From Bacteroidia bacterium (GTDB taxonomy: Bacteria > Bacteroidota > Bacteroidia > Bacteroidales > Paludibacteraceae), in contig RZYM01000001.1 of the NCBI GenBank assembly GCA_009930305.1, positions 62,001 through 126,000 of the forward strand: 64,000 nucleotides of DNA, read 5' to 3'. The notes below the pieces were generated by a model. That model did not search any database. It saw nothing but the letters and a program-made list of their open reading frames with translations, and had not been told where the DNA came from. The position numbers and the translations under genes were made by a program. Numbering within the stretch: the stretch's first letter is position 1; every line of letters starts with the position of its first letter. Below are positions 35,029 to 43,726 of the stretch, piece after piece.

Positions 35029-35377
35029 GAAAGATCCGTATTTATTATCCGACATGGAGCTTGCACGTCAAATAGGCATGAGAATACGAGAATGCAGGCT
35101 TGAGCAAAACATATCGCAACAGAAACTTGCAAAAGCAGCAGAAGTATCCTTATCATCCGTTATTAGAATTGAAGAAGGCCAAATAAAATCATTTGATACT
35201 TTTATACGCATATTGCGTACATTAGGCTTACTCGAAATAGTAAGTACGCTGCTTAACAGAGATCCTATAAGTCCAAGCGAATATTACAAATTGGTAAAAT
35301 CGGCAAAACAAGCAAAGCGTAAACGCGCCGCAAAAAAACTCATCACAGAAAACAATAAAAAAGAATCAGAATGGTAG
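35027..35377 (+). CDS. hipB: HipB-like antitoxin and repressor
   Basis: 116 residues. An XRE-type helix-turn-helix (about 12-70: GMRIRECRLEQNISQQKLAKAAEVS...VIRIEEGQIKSFDTFIRILRTLG) and a basic Lys/Arg-rich C-terminus. HipB binds operator DNA and HipA, neutralising the toxin and repressing the operon. It overlaps hipA by 7 bases. The gene pair sits at the left end of a defence-type island. Confidence 0.9.
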   Translation: MKDPYLLSDMELARQIGMRIRECRLEQNISQQKLAKAAEVSLSSVIRIEEGQIKSFDTFIRILRTLGLLEIVSTLLNRDPISPSEYYKLVKSAKQAKRKRAAKKLITENNKKESEW

Positions 35378-36651
35378 AAGTTGCAGAAGTAAGAATGTGT
35401 AATAAGGTTGTTGGTTATGTAAAATGGGATAACCAATATGACTTGGCTGCATTTGAGTATGATAAAGAGTTTCTAAATTTAGGAATTGAGCCGGCTCCTA
35501 TTATGATGCCTGTAAAAGAAGGCCGCATATATGGTTTTGGAGATTTAGGGAAAGACACATTTAAAGGTTTACCCGGAATGTTAGCCGACTCATTGCCTGA
35601 TACTTATGGCAAAGCCTTATTTGATAAATGGCTTACTTTAACAGGTAACGTAAGCAGTAATTCAATAGAATCACTTTGTTTTATGGGTAAACGTTGCATG
35701 GGTGCGCTTGAATTTGAGCCGGCTATTACTAAACAATCAGATGGAAACTCGCAAATAGAAATGCAATCTTTGATAAATGTTGCTAAAGAAGCTCTAAATG
35801 AGAAATCAAATTTTAAAACCGATTTATCTGATAATCAAAAAACAGCCATCGCTGAAATACTAAGATTGGGAACATCTGCCGGAGGACAACGCGCAAAAGC
35901 AATTATTGCCTATAATAAAGCAACCGGCGAAATTAGATCTGGTCAAGTTGATGCTCCTGCCGGTTTCGATCATTACATTATTAAGCTCGACGGCGTTTCT
36001 TCTACGCTTGAATTAAAAGAAACCGGAAACTATGGTCGCCTGGAATATTCATTTTCAGAATTAGCAAAGTTGTGCAATATACAAATGACTGAATGCTCTT
36101 TAATTGAAGAAAACGGCAGAGCACATTTTATGACTAAACGATTTGATCGCAATAGCGGAAAAAAGATTCATTTACAAACATTGTGTGGCATAGCACATTA
36201 TGATTATCGCTTGTTTCATGCCTACTCTTACGAGCAAGCTTTTAGCGTTATGCGCACTTTGCGTTTATCATACGAAGAAGCTCAAGAAATGTTTAAGCGT
36301 ATGGTATTTAATATTGTAATAAGAAATAATGATGACCATACAAAGAATATCTCATTTTTAATGGATGAAGATGGTAAATGGCGATTATCTCCTGCCTACG
36401 ATATTGGATATGCGTTTAATCCGAATGGGAAATGGACATCGCATCATCAAATGTCAATTAATGGCAAATTTGACGAAATTACTAAAATTGATTTACTTGA
36501 ATGTGCTTATAAAAATAATATCAAAAACGCGCAACAGATTATAGGAGAAGTATGCGATGCCGCATCTAAATGGGATAAAATAGCTCAAGAATGTGGCATC
36601 CCCAGAACCATAATCAACAATATAATGCCAAACTTACTATTAAATTTATAA
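35371..36651 (+). CDS. hipA: HipA-like Ser/Thr kinase toxin
   Basis: 426 residues, full length for the family. The N-terminal HipA domain (GYVKWDNQYDLAAFEYD...) is followed by the kinase core. The glycine-rich loop GTSAGGQRAK holds Ser169, the position of the autophosphorylated serine in the E. coli enzyme. The catalytic motif RNNDDHTKN has Asp321, and the metal-binding LSPAYDIG has Asp344. Canonical HipA phosphorylates glutamyl-tRNA synthetase and induces dormancy; the target here is unknown. All key residues are intact, so it should be active. Confidence 0.93.
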   Translation: MVEVAEVRMCNKVVGYVKWDNQYDLAAFEYDKEFLNLGIEPAPIMMPVKEGRIYGFGDLGKDTFKGLPGMLADSLPDTYGKALFDKWLTLTGNVSSNSIESLCFMGKRCMGALEFEPAITKQSDGNSQIEMQSLINVAKEALNEKSNFKTDLSDNQKTAIAEILRLGTSAGGQRAKAIIAYNKATGEIRSGQVDAPAGFDHYIIKLDGVSSTLELKETGNYGRLEYSFSELAKLCNIQMTECSLIEENGRAHFMTKRFDRNSGKKIHLQTLCGIAHYDYRLFHAYSYEQAFSVMRTLRLSYEEAQEMFKRMVFNIVIRNNDDHTKNISFLMDEDGKWRLSPAYDIGYAFNPNGKWTSHHQMSINGKFDEITKIDLLECAYKNNIKNAQQIIGEVCDAASKWDKIAQECGIPRTIINNIMPNLLLNL

Positions 36652-36657
36652 TAATGC

Positions 36658-36720
36658 AATATGTCTATTTTGAAACATTATTAGCAATAACTAAACGTAA
36701 TATGTCAATATAGAAATATT
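36658..36720 (+). repeat. Second pair of HipB-type operators downstream of hipA
   Basis: Two 22-base inverted repeats, AATATGTC-N6-GAAACATT (36658-36679) and AATATGTC-N6-GAAATATT (36699-36720), match the hipB promoter operator. Their starts are again 41 bases apart. No -7 element lies between them. The rest of the gap to 36855 holds only the methylase promoter. Confidence 0.8.
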
Positions 36721-36830
36721 ATAAGATATTATCGGAGTTTGTTTAAGCAATATTAGATATTTGTCGCAGCACTGTTGATAAAATATTTCTTCTTATTGTG
36801 ACTAAACAAACAAAAAGAAGAATAAAATTG

Positions 36831-36838
36831 TAAATTTG
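36831..36838 (+). promoter_or_regulatory. -7 element of the restriction-modification operon
   Basis: TAAATTTG, 18 bases before the methylase ATG. No clear -33 element, so this may be weak or need activation. Confidence 0.5.
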
Positions 36839-36855
36839 CAAAAAAAAAATTAAAT

Positions 36856-37776
36856 ATGACGATGAAAGCAAAACCATTCATTAAATGGGTTGGTGGAAAG
36901 ACCCAGTTAATTCAAAGCATAGAAAAGGCTTTGCCTGAAGATTTTGCTAAAATTAAAAATATTACTTATATAGAGCCGTTTGTGGGTGGCGGAGCCGTGC
37001 TGTTTTGGATTTTACAGAAATACCCGAATATTACAAAAGCGGTTATTAATGACATAAACCCTGATTTAACAAATGCATATAAAACAATTAAAGAAACGCC
37101 ATCTGAATTATATAAATTTCTTCAAATAATTCAAGATGAATATTTACCATTGGACGAAGAAAAACGGAAAGAATACTATTTAAACAAAAGAGAAAGATTC
37201 AACACGAAATCACTCGACTCCATTGAGAATACGGCATTATTTATCTTTTTAAACCGTACTTGTTTCAATGGCTTATATCGTGTAAACAGTAAAGGGCTTT
37301 TCAATGTTCCATTTGGACGATACGCTAATCCTAAAATTTGCGACAAACAAACCATTTTTGCCGATAGTGAACTGCTGCAGAAGGTGGAAATTATAAATGG
37401 TGATTTTGAAAAAACACTGCCTCTCGCTACAGAAAACACGCTCTTTTATTTCGACCCGCCTTACAAGCCATTGAGCAAAACTTCAAGTTTTAATTCTTAT
37501 GCAAAAGAAGATTTCAACGATTTAGAACAAATACGGTTAGGAATTTTTTGTAAAAAAATTGATATGCTTGGTCATTATTTCATTTTAAGTAATTCAGACG
37601 TTAAAGGTAAAAATCCTGATGATGATTTTTTTGACGATTTATATGAGCAATTTCGCATAAAAAGAGTTTTTGCCACTAGGATTGTGAATGCAAATGCGGG
37701 AAAACGAGGAAAACTAACAGAATTATTAATTACCAACGAACAATCAGAAGAATTAGAATATGTCAAAGCAATTTGA
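36856..37776 (+). CDS. DNA adenine methyltransferase, Dam/DpnM type (D12 class)
   Basis: 306 residues. The order of motifs is that of alpha-class N6-adenine methylases. The SAM-binding start is KPFIKWVGGKTQLI and YIEPFVGGGAVLF. The catalytic Asp200-Pro-Pro-Tyr lies in FYFDPPYKPL. Very likely methylates adenine in GATC and protects host DNA from the adjacent DpnII-like nuclease. The reading frame overlaps the nuclease gene by 17 bases. The two start codons at 36856 and 36862 cannot be separated by sequence. Confidence 0.94.
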   Translation: MTMKAKPFIKWVGGKTQLIQSIEKALPEDFAKIKNITYIEPFVGGGAVLFWILQKYPNITKAVINDINPDLTNAYKTIKETPSELYKFLQIIQDEYLPLDEEKRKEYYLNKRERFNTKSLDSIENTALFIFLNRTCFNGLYRVNSKGLFNVPFGRYANPKICDKQTIFADSELLQKVEIINGDFEKTLPLATENTLFYFDPPYKPLSKTSSFNSYAKEDFNDLEQIRLGIFCKKIDMLGHYFILSNSDVKGKNPDDDFFDDLYEQFRIKRVFATRIVNANAGKRGKLTELLITNEQSEELEYVKAI

Positions 37777-38584
37777 AACCTTTGTTGCACAATTAAGTGA
37801 AACTAATGCAACACTTGATTACTTTACCGATTTTGGAAAGATCAAATCCAACATAAGTAAAATTTCAATTAAGCTAAATCAACTCAACTATTTGATTGGG
37901 AAAGAGGATTTAAAACTTGCTATAGAAGAGTTATTTGAAGAAAATGCGAAGGCTTTTGAAGTTTTAGATATTTTGATTGCGGTTAGAAAAAATAAAAATG
38001 CAAAAACCTTTAATAGGGAAGGTGAAATTGTTCAACTTGATTCCTATTTTGCGACCTCTGATAAAATATATGAATTTATTGAAGATACTGGATTAGGTGA
38101 GGTATTTAGAAATAAAAAAATAACAAACTTAGTTGATTATGTTTTTGGTGTTGAGGTTGGATTGGATACAAATGCTCGAAAAAACAGAGGTGGCGAAAAT
38201 ATGTCTAAGGCTGTTTCACTAATTTTTGATAAAGCAAATATATCGTACCAAAAAGAAGTAAACAGTACAGAATTCCCTGAGATTACAAGCCTAGGTGCGG
38301 ATTTAAAACGATTCGATTTTGTGATAAAAACCAAGGTTAAAACCTACTTGATTGAAACAAACTTTTATAATGGTGGTGGTTCTAAACTCAATGAAGTAGC
38401 ACGAGCATACTCCGACCTTGCACCAAAAATAAACCAATACTCAAATTTTGAATTTGTGTGGATTACAGACGGACAAGGTTGGTTATCAGCTAAGAACAAA
38501 TTGGAAGAAGCATTTTCAATTATTCCAAGTGTCTATAACTTAGAAACAATAAATGTATTTATTGACAGAATTAAGGCAATATAA
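37760..38584 (+). CDS. Type II restriction endonuclease, DpnII/MboI family
   Basis: 274 residues, close to the length of R.DpnII and MboI, which cut unmethylated GATC. Family features include FTDFGKIKSNISKISIKLNQ near the N-terminus and the nuclease core KRFDFVIKTKVKTYLIETN (about 190-210), followed by FYNGGGSKLNE. The overlap with the upstream methylase and the DpnA-like methylase downstream support the assignment. GATC specificity is inferred from family. Confidence 0.93.
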   Translation: MSKQFETFVAQLSETNATLDYFTDFGKIKSNISKISIKLNQLNYLIGKEDLKLAIEELFEENAKAFEVLDILIAVRKNKNAKTFNREGEIVQLDSYFATSDKIYEFIEDTGLGEVFRNKKITNLVDYVFGVEVGLDTNARKNRGGENMSKAVSLIFDKANISYQKEVNSTEFPEITSLGADLKRFDFVIKTKVKTYLIETNFYNGGGSKLNEVARAYSDLAPKINQYSNFEFVWITDGQGWLSAKNKLEEAFSIIPSVYNLETINVFIDRIKAI

Positions 38585-38603
38585 CTTTTTAATATTATTA
38601 TTT

Positions 38604-40901
38604 ATGACAGAAGATCTTAAAGTCTCCTTACTAGGAAAGCTAATAAATCAAAATGACATTCATAAAGTTTTAAAAGATAAAAAAAAAGACTTTTTTGTTG
38701 AAACAATAAAATCATGTTTTATAGAAGGTTATAAAAATGACGGTTGGGAGATTGAGAAAGAGTATAAGAATACTTTCAAAATAAAAAAAAATAAAAGTAT
38801 TGATATTGCTTTTGAAGATGAAGTGTGGTCGCTTTTTGCTTTAATGGGATATAAATTTTTAAATAAAGATCGAAATTTTAATTTGCCATATGATAAAAAT
38901 AATTTAGATTTAACTAAACAAATAGATGTATTTGCAAAAGATGAGGAAACAGTTCTAATTATTGAATGTAAAGCTGCAGAATCAAATAAAAGGGGCGATT
39001 TTAAAAAAGAACTTGAAAGTTATCAAGGTATTATTGGGGAGCTTCGAAAATCTATTCAAATGTTATTTCCGAATGAAAAATTGAAATTCAAGTTTATTTT
39101 AGCAACAAAAAATTTATCTATCTCAGATGAAGATATTGAACGTCTTAAAAATATAGGAGGGATTCATTTAAATGAACAAAATATTGAATATTTTTTTGAG
39201 TTGCATTCGCAATTAGGTCAGGCAAGTAGATATCAATTTCTAGGAAATATATTTGAAGGTCAAGAAATTCCTCAAATGGAAAATAAAGTTCCTGCTGTGA
39301 GAGGGAGAATGGGAGGGCATACTTATTTTTCATTTTCAATTGAACCAGAAAAATTATTGAAGATTGGCTATGTGTTACATAGAAATAAGGCAAATATTAA
39401 TATGATGCCTACTTATCAACGTTTAATTAAAAAATCAAGATTAAAGTCTGTTGAGGATTTTATAGAAAACGAGAAAGGATATTTTCCAAATTCTATTGTA
39501 ATAAGTATAGATACGAAAGAATGTCAATTTGACCATGCTGATACCCAAGTTAAAAGTACAATTTCTGATGTTGGTATACTACATTTACCGAAGAAATATA
39601 AATCGGCTTTTATAATTGATGGACAACATCGTTTATATGGCTATTCAAATACTACTTATAAAGATACAAATACTATCCCAGTTGTTGCGTTTGTCAATTT
39701 AAGTAGGGAAGAGCAGGTCAAGTTATTTATGCAAATTAATGAAAACCAAAAAGCGGTATCAAAAGACCTGAAGGAAACGTTAAAGGCGGATTTGTTGTGG
39801 ACTTCAGATAGATATGATGAACAAATTGATGCGTTAACATCTAGGATCGCTATTCATTTAGGAGAGAATAGGAATTCATCTTTATTTGGTAAAATTAGTA
39901 TTGGGCAGGATAAAGGAGTAATAACAATTCAAAATATTAAATTAGCCCTAAAAAGAAGTAAGTTTATAGGGAAAGTATCTCGAAATAAGATTGATGAGTT
40001 AGGATTAATTTACAATGGCGATTTGGATTACACTTATAATTGGATTAAGGAATTTTTGATAAAATCATTTAATTATGTAGCCTCAAATATCAAGAATGAA
40101 TGGGAGGAATCAAATTCAGTTATTTTAAGTAATAATGGTATATATGGATTGTTACTCATTTTTAGTGATATCTTATTTTTCTTGAATGAAAAAAAGGTGA
40201 TTGATGTAAGAAAAACTCCTATTAATACTATTGTAAATGAACTAAATTCTTTTGTGGATCCTATAATTGTTTATATAAATGACTTAAATTCAGATGAAAG
40301 AGAAACATTAAAAAAATCCTATGGTGCTGGTGGCCAAACAAAATTTTGGAGAACATTTCAGAAAGTTATTAGCGAAACCTATAGCGAATTTCAACCAGAA
40401 GGGTTAGATGATTATATTAATAAACAAGAAAAACAAAATAATGATAGGGCATTTGCGATTATTAGAGAATTAGAAACTTTCTTAAATGAAGATTTTAAAA
40501 TTAAATTAGAAGAAAAGTTTGGTAAAATGTGGTTTAAAAAAGGTGTTCCTCCTCAAATTGGTGATGATGCTGTTGCATTAGCTACAAAAAAGAATAGAGA
40601 AATTGAAAATGAGGAGGATGAGGTTGAACCATGGGATTGTATTAATATTATTGCATATCGAGCAATTGCAATAAAGCATTGGCAGGACTTATTCGAAAAC
40701 GATTATTCTAGACCAGGTGAAGAAAAAATAAGTGGAGGAAAAGAAGAGAAGACAAAATGGATGGTTAAATTAGAACAATTACGTAATCAAAATGTGCATT
40801 CATATTACGTTTCAGAAGATGAACTTCAATTTCTTGAAGAATTATATGATTGGATTATTAAAAAAGAAATAAGAAATAAGTATCAATCTAATAATGCATA
40901 A
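38604..40901 (+). CDS. DGQHR-domain protein with PD-(D/E)XK-like N-terminus and HEPN-like C-terminus
   Basis: 765 residues from the ATG at 38604; the frame extends to 38553 but that start would overlap the nuclease gene. The N-terminal region has a PD-(D/E)XK-like pattern, Asp108 (QIDVF) then Glu121-Cys-Lys123 (IIECKAAE). The central DGQHR motif is at 339-343, followed by the LFMQINENQKAV segment typical of DndB-like proteins. The C-terminus has Arg727-Asn-x3-His732, the R-N-x3-H pattern of HEPN RNases. DndB is a transcription regulator of phosphorothioation; here the role is unknown. The gene is 19 bases after the DpnII-like nuclease and overlaps the next methylase by 8 bases, so it is part of the operon. 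Confidence 0.82.
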   Translation: MTEDLKVSLLGKLINQNDIHKVLKDKKKDFFVETIKSCFIEGYKNDGWEIEKEYKNTFKIKKNKSIDIAFEDEVWSLFALMGYKFLNKDRNFNLPYDKNNLDLTKQIDVFAKDEETVLIIECKAAESNKRGDFKKELESYQGIIGELRKSIQMLFPNEKLKFKFILATKNLSISDEDIERLKNIGGIHLNEQNIEYFFELHSQLGQASRYQFLGNIFEGQEIPQMENKVPAVRGRMGGHTYFSFSIEPEKLLKIGYVLHRNKANINMMPTYQRLIKKSRLKSVEDFIENEKGYFPNSIVISIDTKECQFDHADTQVKSTISDVGILHLPKKYKSAFIIDGQHRLYGYSNTTYKDTNTIPVVAFVNLSREEQVKLFMQINENQKAVSKDLKETLKADLLWTSDRYDEQIDALTSRIAIHLGENRNSSLFGKISIGQDKGVITIQNIKLALKRSKFIGKVSRNKIDELGLIYNGDLDYTYNWIKEFLIKSFNYVASNIKNEWEESNSVILSNNGIYGLLLIFSDILFFLNEKKVIDVRKTPINTIVNELNSFVDPIIVYINDLNSDERETLKKSYGAGGQTKFWRTFQKVISETYSEFQPEGLDDYINKQEKQNNDRAFAIIRELETFLNEDFKIKLEEKFGKMWFKKGVPPQIGDDAVALATKKNREIENEEDEVEPWDCINIIAYRAIAIKHWQDLFENDYSRPGEEKISGGKEEKTKWMVKLEQLRNQNVHSYYVSEDELQFLEELYDWIIKKEIRNKYQSNNA

Positions 40902-41772
40902 TCCATATTTCAAATCCACCGATAAAGCCTTCACATTACTAAAAGGCGATTGTGTTGAACTGCTAAATCAGTTTGATTTTAAGTTTGATATGATATTTGC
41001 CGACCCTCCATATTTTTTGTCAAATGACGGGATTTCTGTCCAAAGTGGCAAAATGGTAAGTGTAAACAAAGGAGATTGGGACAAATCGCAAGGATTTGAA
41101 AAAGACAATGAATTTAATAGAAATTGGTTGAAAGCTTGTAAAAAGCATTTAACCGATAACGGTACAATTTGGATAAGCGGAACATTTCATAATATCTTTT
41201 CAGTTGCTCAAATGCTTACAGAATTAGATTATAAAATATTGAATTGTATTACTTGGGCAAAGACAAATCCGCCACCAAATCTTTCTTGTCGCTATTTTAC
41301 TCATTCTACAGAGTTCATAATTTGGGCTCGTAAAAGCAAAAAATCCTCACACTATTATAACTACGAATTAATGAAAAGTATTAATGGTGGTACTCAGATG
41401 CGTGATGTTTGGAATTTACCCGCTATTGCACCGTGGGAAAAATCATGCGGGAAACACCCTACTCAAAAACCATTAGCATTGCTTACAAGAATAATATTAG
41501 CATCAACAGAAAAAAAATCATGGATTTTAGATCCTTTTACAGGTAGCTCTACAACAGGTATTGCAGCAAATCTTGCAAATAGAAAATTTCTGGGAATTGA
41601 TAAAGTCGAAGAATTCCTAAGTATTTCAAAAAACAGAAAGCTTGAAATTGAAGATGCACAGATTGCCGGTAATTATAGAAGAAAACTTGGTGGTTTTGAG
41701 GACAAAAAACAATTAAAATTGTTTTTAGCAACTGAACCTGAAGCCGAATACCAAAGAACCTTAAATTTTTAA
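40894..41772 (+). CDS. DNA adenine methyltransferase, DpnA (M2.DpnII) type
   Basis: 292 residues, beta-class motif order: the catalytic Asp37-Pro-Pro-Tyr (FADPPYFLSNDG) comes first and the SAM-binding motif DPFTGSSTTGIAA (Phe215) near the C-terminus. In the S. pneumoniae DpnII system DpnA methylates GATC, including single-stranded DNA, which protects incoming transformed DNA. The pairing of a D12-class methylase, the nuclease and this enzyme is the complete DpnII set. Its start overlaps the DGQHR gene. Confidence 0.92.
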   Translation: MHNPYFKSTDKAFTLLKGDCVELLNQFDFKFDMIFADPPYFLSNDGISVQSGKMVSVNKGDWDKSQGFEKDNEFNRNWLKACKKHLTDNGTIWISGTFHNIFSVAQMLTELDYKILNCITWAKTNPPPNLSCRYFTHSTEFIIWARKSKKSSHYYNYELMKSINGGTQMRDVWNLPAIAPWEKSCGKHPTQKPLALLTRIILASTEKKSWILDPFTGSSTTGIAANLANRKFLGIDKVEEFLSISKNRKLEIEDAQIAGNYRRKLGGFEDKKQLKLFLATEPEAEYQRTLNF

Positions 41773-41894
41773 CAAATATCTCCGAACAATAATATTAACG
41801 GCGACTGCTACGCAATTGCATTACTAACAGTAATATTGCACTTCTTATTTAAATTTTCACAAGCAACATCCCAATGCATTTATTTCTTAATAAA

Positions 41895-41924
41895 TTGAGT
41901 TTTAATGTATTTTAATTATCTTTG
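41895..41924 (+). promoter_or_regulatory. Promoter of the PCMD-steroid reductase operon
   Basis: TTG at 41895-41897, exactly 19 bases, then TATCTTTG at 41917-41924. This is a consensus Bacteroidota housekeeping promoter with a 10-15 base leader. Confidence 0.75.
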
Positions 41925-41937
41925 CAGTCGTTAAAAT

Positions 41938-42897
41938 ATGTATATGAAACTAAAGCCAATATTATCGTTAGGTCTAATAGCATACTTTTTGCCAATATTA
42001 GCCGAAGAAAAACCCATTCAATTCGGTGATTTCGAGCAATGGGCGACACGCGAGATTAAAGAATCTGCCATAATCGGTGGAAAGACTAAACAAATCTACG
42101 TTATTGCTCCTGACGAATACATAAAAGGAAATATACCTTACAAATATGGTGTGAAAACACCTTGGAGTTCTTCTAACGCATATGCTAAAGTTGCAGGAAT
42201 CCATAAAACAAGTAATTCGGTTTCACCGGAAAAAAGAGGCAACGGAAGATGCGCAAGACTTGACACCAGAATGGAGTATGTAAAAGTACTTGGAATGATT
42301 GATATTTCGGTACTTGTATCCGGCAGCATATTTTTAGGAGAAACTATTGAACCTATTACAGGTACCAGCGACCCATACGGATTTATTAATATGGGAGTCC
42401 CTTTCACTCAAAAACCTAAGGCACTAGTTTTGGATTACAAATGTATAGTATCACAGAATACCTTTGTAATGAAATATCCCGGTATCGGCTCAACTCGTAT
42501 TGAGGGAAGACAAGATAGGGCCGAATTCATACTTTATCTACAAAAAAGATGGGAAGACGAGGATGGAAAGATTTATGCAAAACGTATTGGAACTATTCGT
42601 CATCAAATAACCCGTGATGTACCCGAATGGCAAAACAACGCAAGATTCTCTATTCAATACGGCGATATCAGCCAAACCCCATATTACAAGCCATTCATGG
42701 CACTTTCAGGTAGCAATGGACCATTCAAAGCACCTAACAAAAAAGGTAAAATGGTTCTTGTAAGAGAAATCGGTTGGGGTGATGAAGATGATGTTCCTAC
42801 ACACATGATTTTAATGATTACCTCAGGAAATCAAGGTGCATTCATCGGAACCGTGGGTAATACTTTATGGGTTGACAATATTAAACTTGACTACTAA
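41938..42897 (+). CDS. Secreted PCMD-domain protein
   Basis: 319 residues with a signal peptide (cleavage near LPILA, residue 22) and no lipobox cysteine. The body matches the PCMD (putative carbohydrate metabolism domain) family of Bacteroidota: IQFGDFEQW near the mature start, NAYAKVAGIHKTSNSVSPEK, FINMGVPFTQKPKALVLDYK and a final LWVDNIKLDY, giving a jelly-roll-like beta fold. The biochemical role is unknown. It is the first gene of an operon with two steroid-reductase-like genes (40 bases to the next), so it might bind or present a lipid or sterol substrate; that is inference. Confidence 0.82.
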   Translation: MYMKLKPILSLGLIAYFLPILAEEKPIQFGDFEQWATREIKESAIIGGKTKQIYVIAPDEYIKGNIPYKYGVKTPWSSSNAYAKVAGIHKTSNSVSPEKRGNGRCARLDTRMEYVKVLGMIDISVLVSGSIFLGETIEPITGTSDPYGFINMGVPFTQKPKALVLDYKCIVSQNTFVMKYPGIGSTRIEGRQDRAEFILYLQKRWEDEDGKIYAKRIGTIRHQITRDVPEWQNNARFSIQYGDISQTPYYKPFMALSGSNGPFKAPNKKGKMVLVREIGWGDEDDVPTHMILMITSGNQGAFIGTVGNTLWVDNIKLDY

Positions 42898-42937
42898 TTA
42901 AATATTAACTAATTCACTTTATAAATAAACATTAATT

Positions 42938-43705
42938 ATGGATTTAGCACAGTTTAATTTTTTCTTACTCATCATGACTATTATGGCATTGGTGGTATTC
43001 GTATCCTTGTTTTTTGTTGAGGCAGGTTACGGCAAATTAATCAGTAAAAAATGGGGACCTGCAATAAACAATAAAGTAGCATGGGTAATGATGGAATGTC
43101 CTGTTTTTTTAGTTGTAGCATACTTATGGTTTATGTCTGACAGAAAATTTGAGATTGTACCACTAATTATGTTCTTACTATTTGAATTACACTATTTTCA
43201 ACGTTCGTTCATTTTCCCTTTTCTATTAAATGGAGAAAGTAAAATGCCTATTGCAATAATGCTTATGGGAGTATTCTTCAATATTGCTAACGGATACATT
43301 CAAGGAAGATGGATTTTTTATCTTGCACCTGAAGATATGTACACTACAAGTTGGTTAACAAGTTGGCAATTTATTTTAGGTACAAGCATTTTCATTATAG
43401 GTTTAATTATAAATTGGAATTCTGATCATGTAATAAGAAATCTTCGTGCACCCGGCGACGTCAATCATTATTTACCACAAAAAGGCATGTACAAATATGT
43501 TACATCAGCAAATTACTTTGGTGAAATTTTAGAATGGGGCGGATTTGCAATATTAACTTGGTCGGCTGCAGGTGCAGTATTCTTATGGTGGACTTGCGCA
43601 AATTTAGTACCTCGCGCAAATTCTATCTACAAAAAATACAAAGTTGAATTTGAAGAAGAATTTAACGGGAAACATTTAAAACGCGTTTTCCCATTCGTAT
43701 ACTGA
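42938..43705 (+). CDS. Steroid 5-alpha-reductase family membrane enzyme
   Basis: 255 residues, six to seven membrane helices, the length of mammalian SRD5A1/2. The C-terminal half has the family signature NSDHVIRNLRAPGD (about 160-173) and YKYVTSANYFGEILEWGGFA. Asn192 and Glu196 correspond to SRD5A2 Asn193 and Glu197 at the substrate/NADPH site. It is predicted to reduce the delta-4 double bond of 3-oxo-steroids, giving 5-alpha products, with NADPH. It has a neighbouring flavin enone reductase 21 bases downstream. The exact steroid or bile acid substrate is not readable. Confidence 0.88.
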   Translation: MDLAQFNFFLLIMTIMALVVFVSLFFVEAGYGKLISKKWGPAINNKVAWVMMECPVFLVVAYLWFMSDRKFEIVPLIMFLLFELHYFQRSFIFPFLLNGESKMPIAIMLMGVFFNIANGYIQGRWIFYLAPEDMYTTSWLTSWQFILGTSIFIIGLIINWNSDHVIRNLRAPGDVNHYLPQKGMYKYVTSANYFGEILEWGGFAILTWSAAGAVFLWWTCANLVPRANSIYKKYKVEFEEEFNGKHLKRVFPFVY

Positions 43706-43726
43706 TAATTAACAATTCATATCATC

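Noticed and set aside
35027-36651. hipA as a degraded toxin
   Set aside because: All kinase motifs and the full length are present, so there is no sign of inactivation.
38553-38603. Longer N-terminus for the DGQHR protein
   Set aside because: The added codons overlap the end of the nuclease gene and are hydrophobic; the ATG at 38604 gives the usual gap and start.
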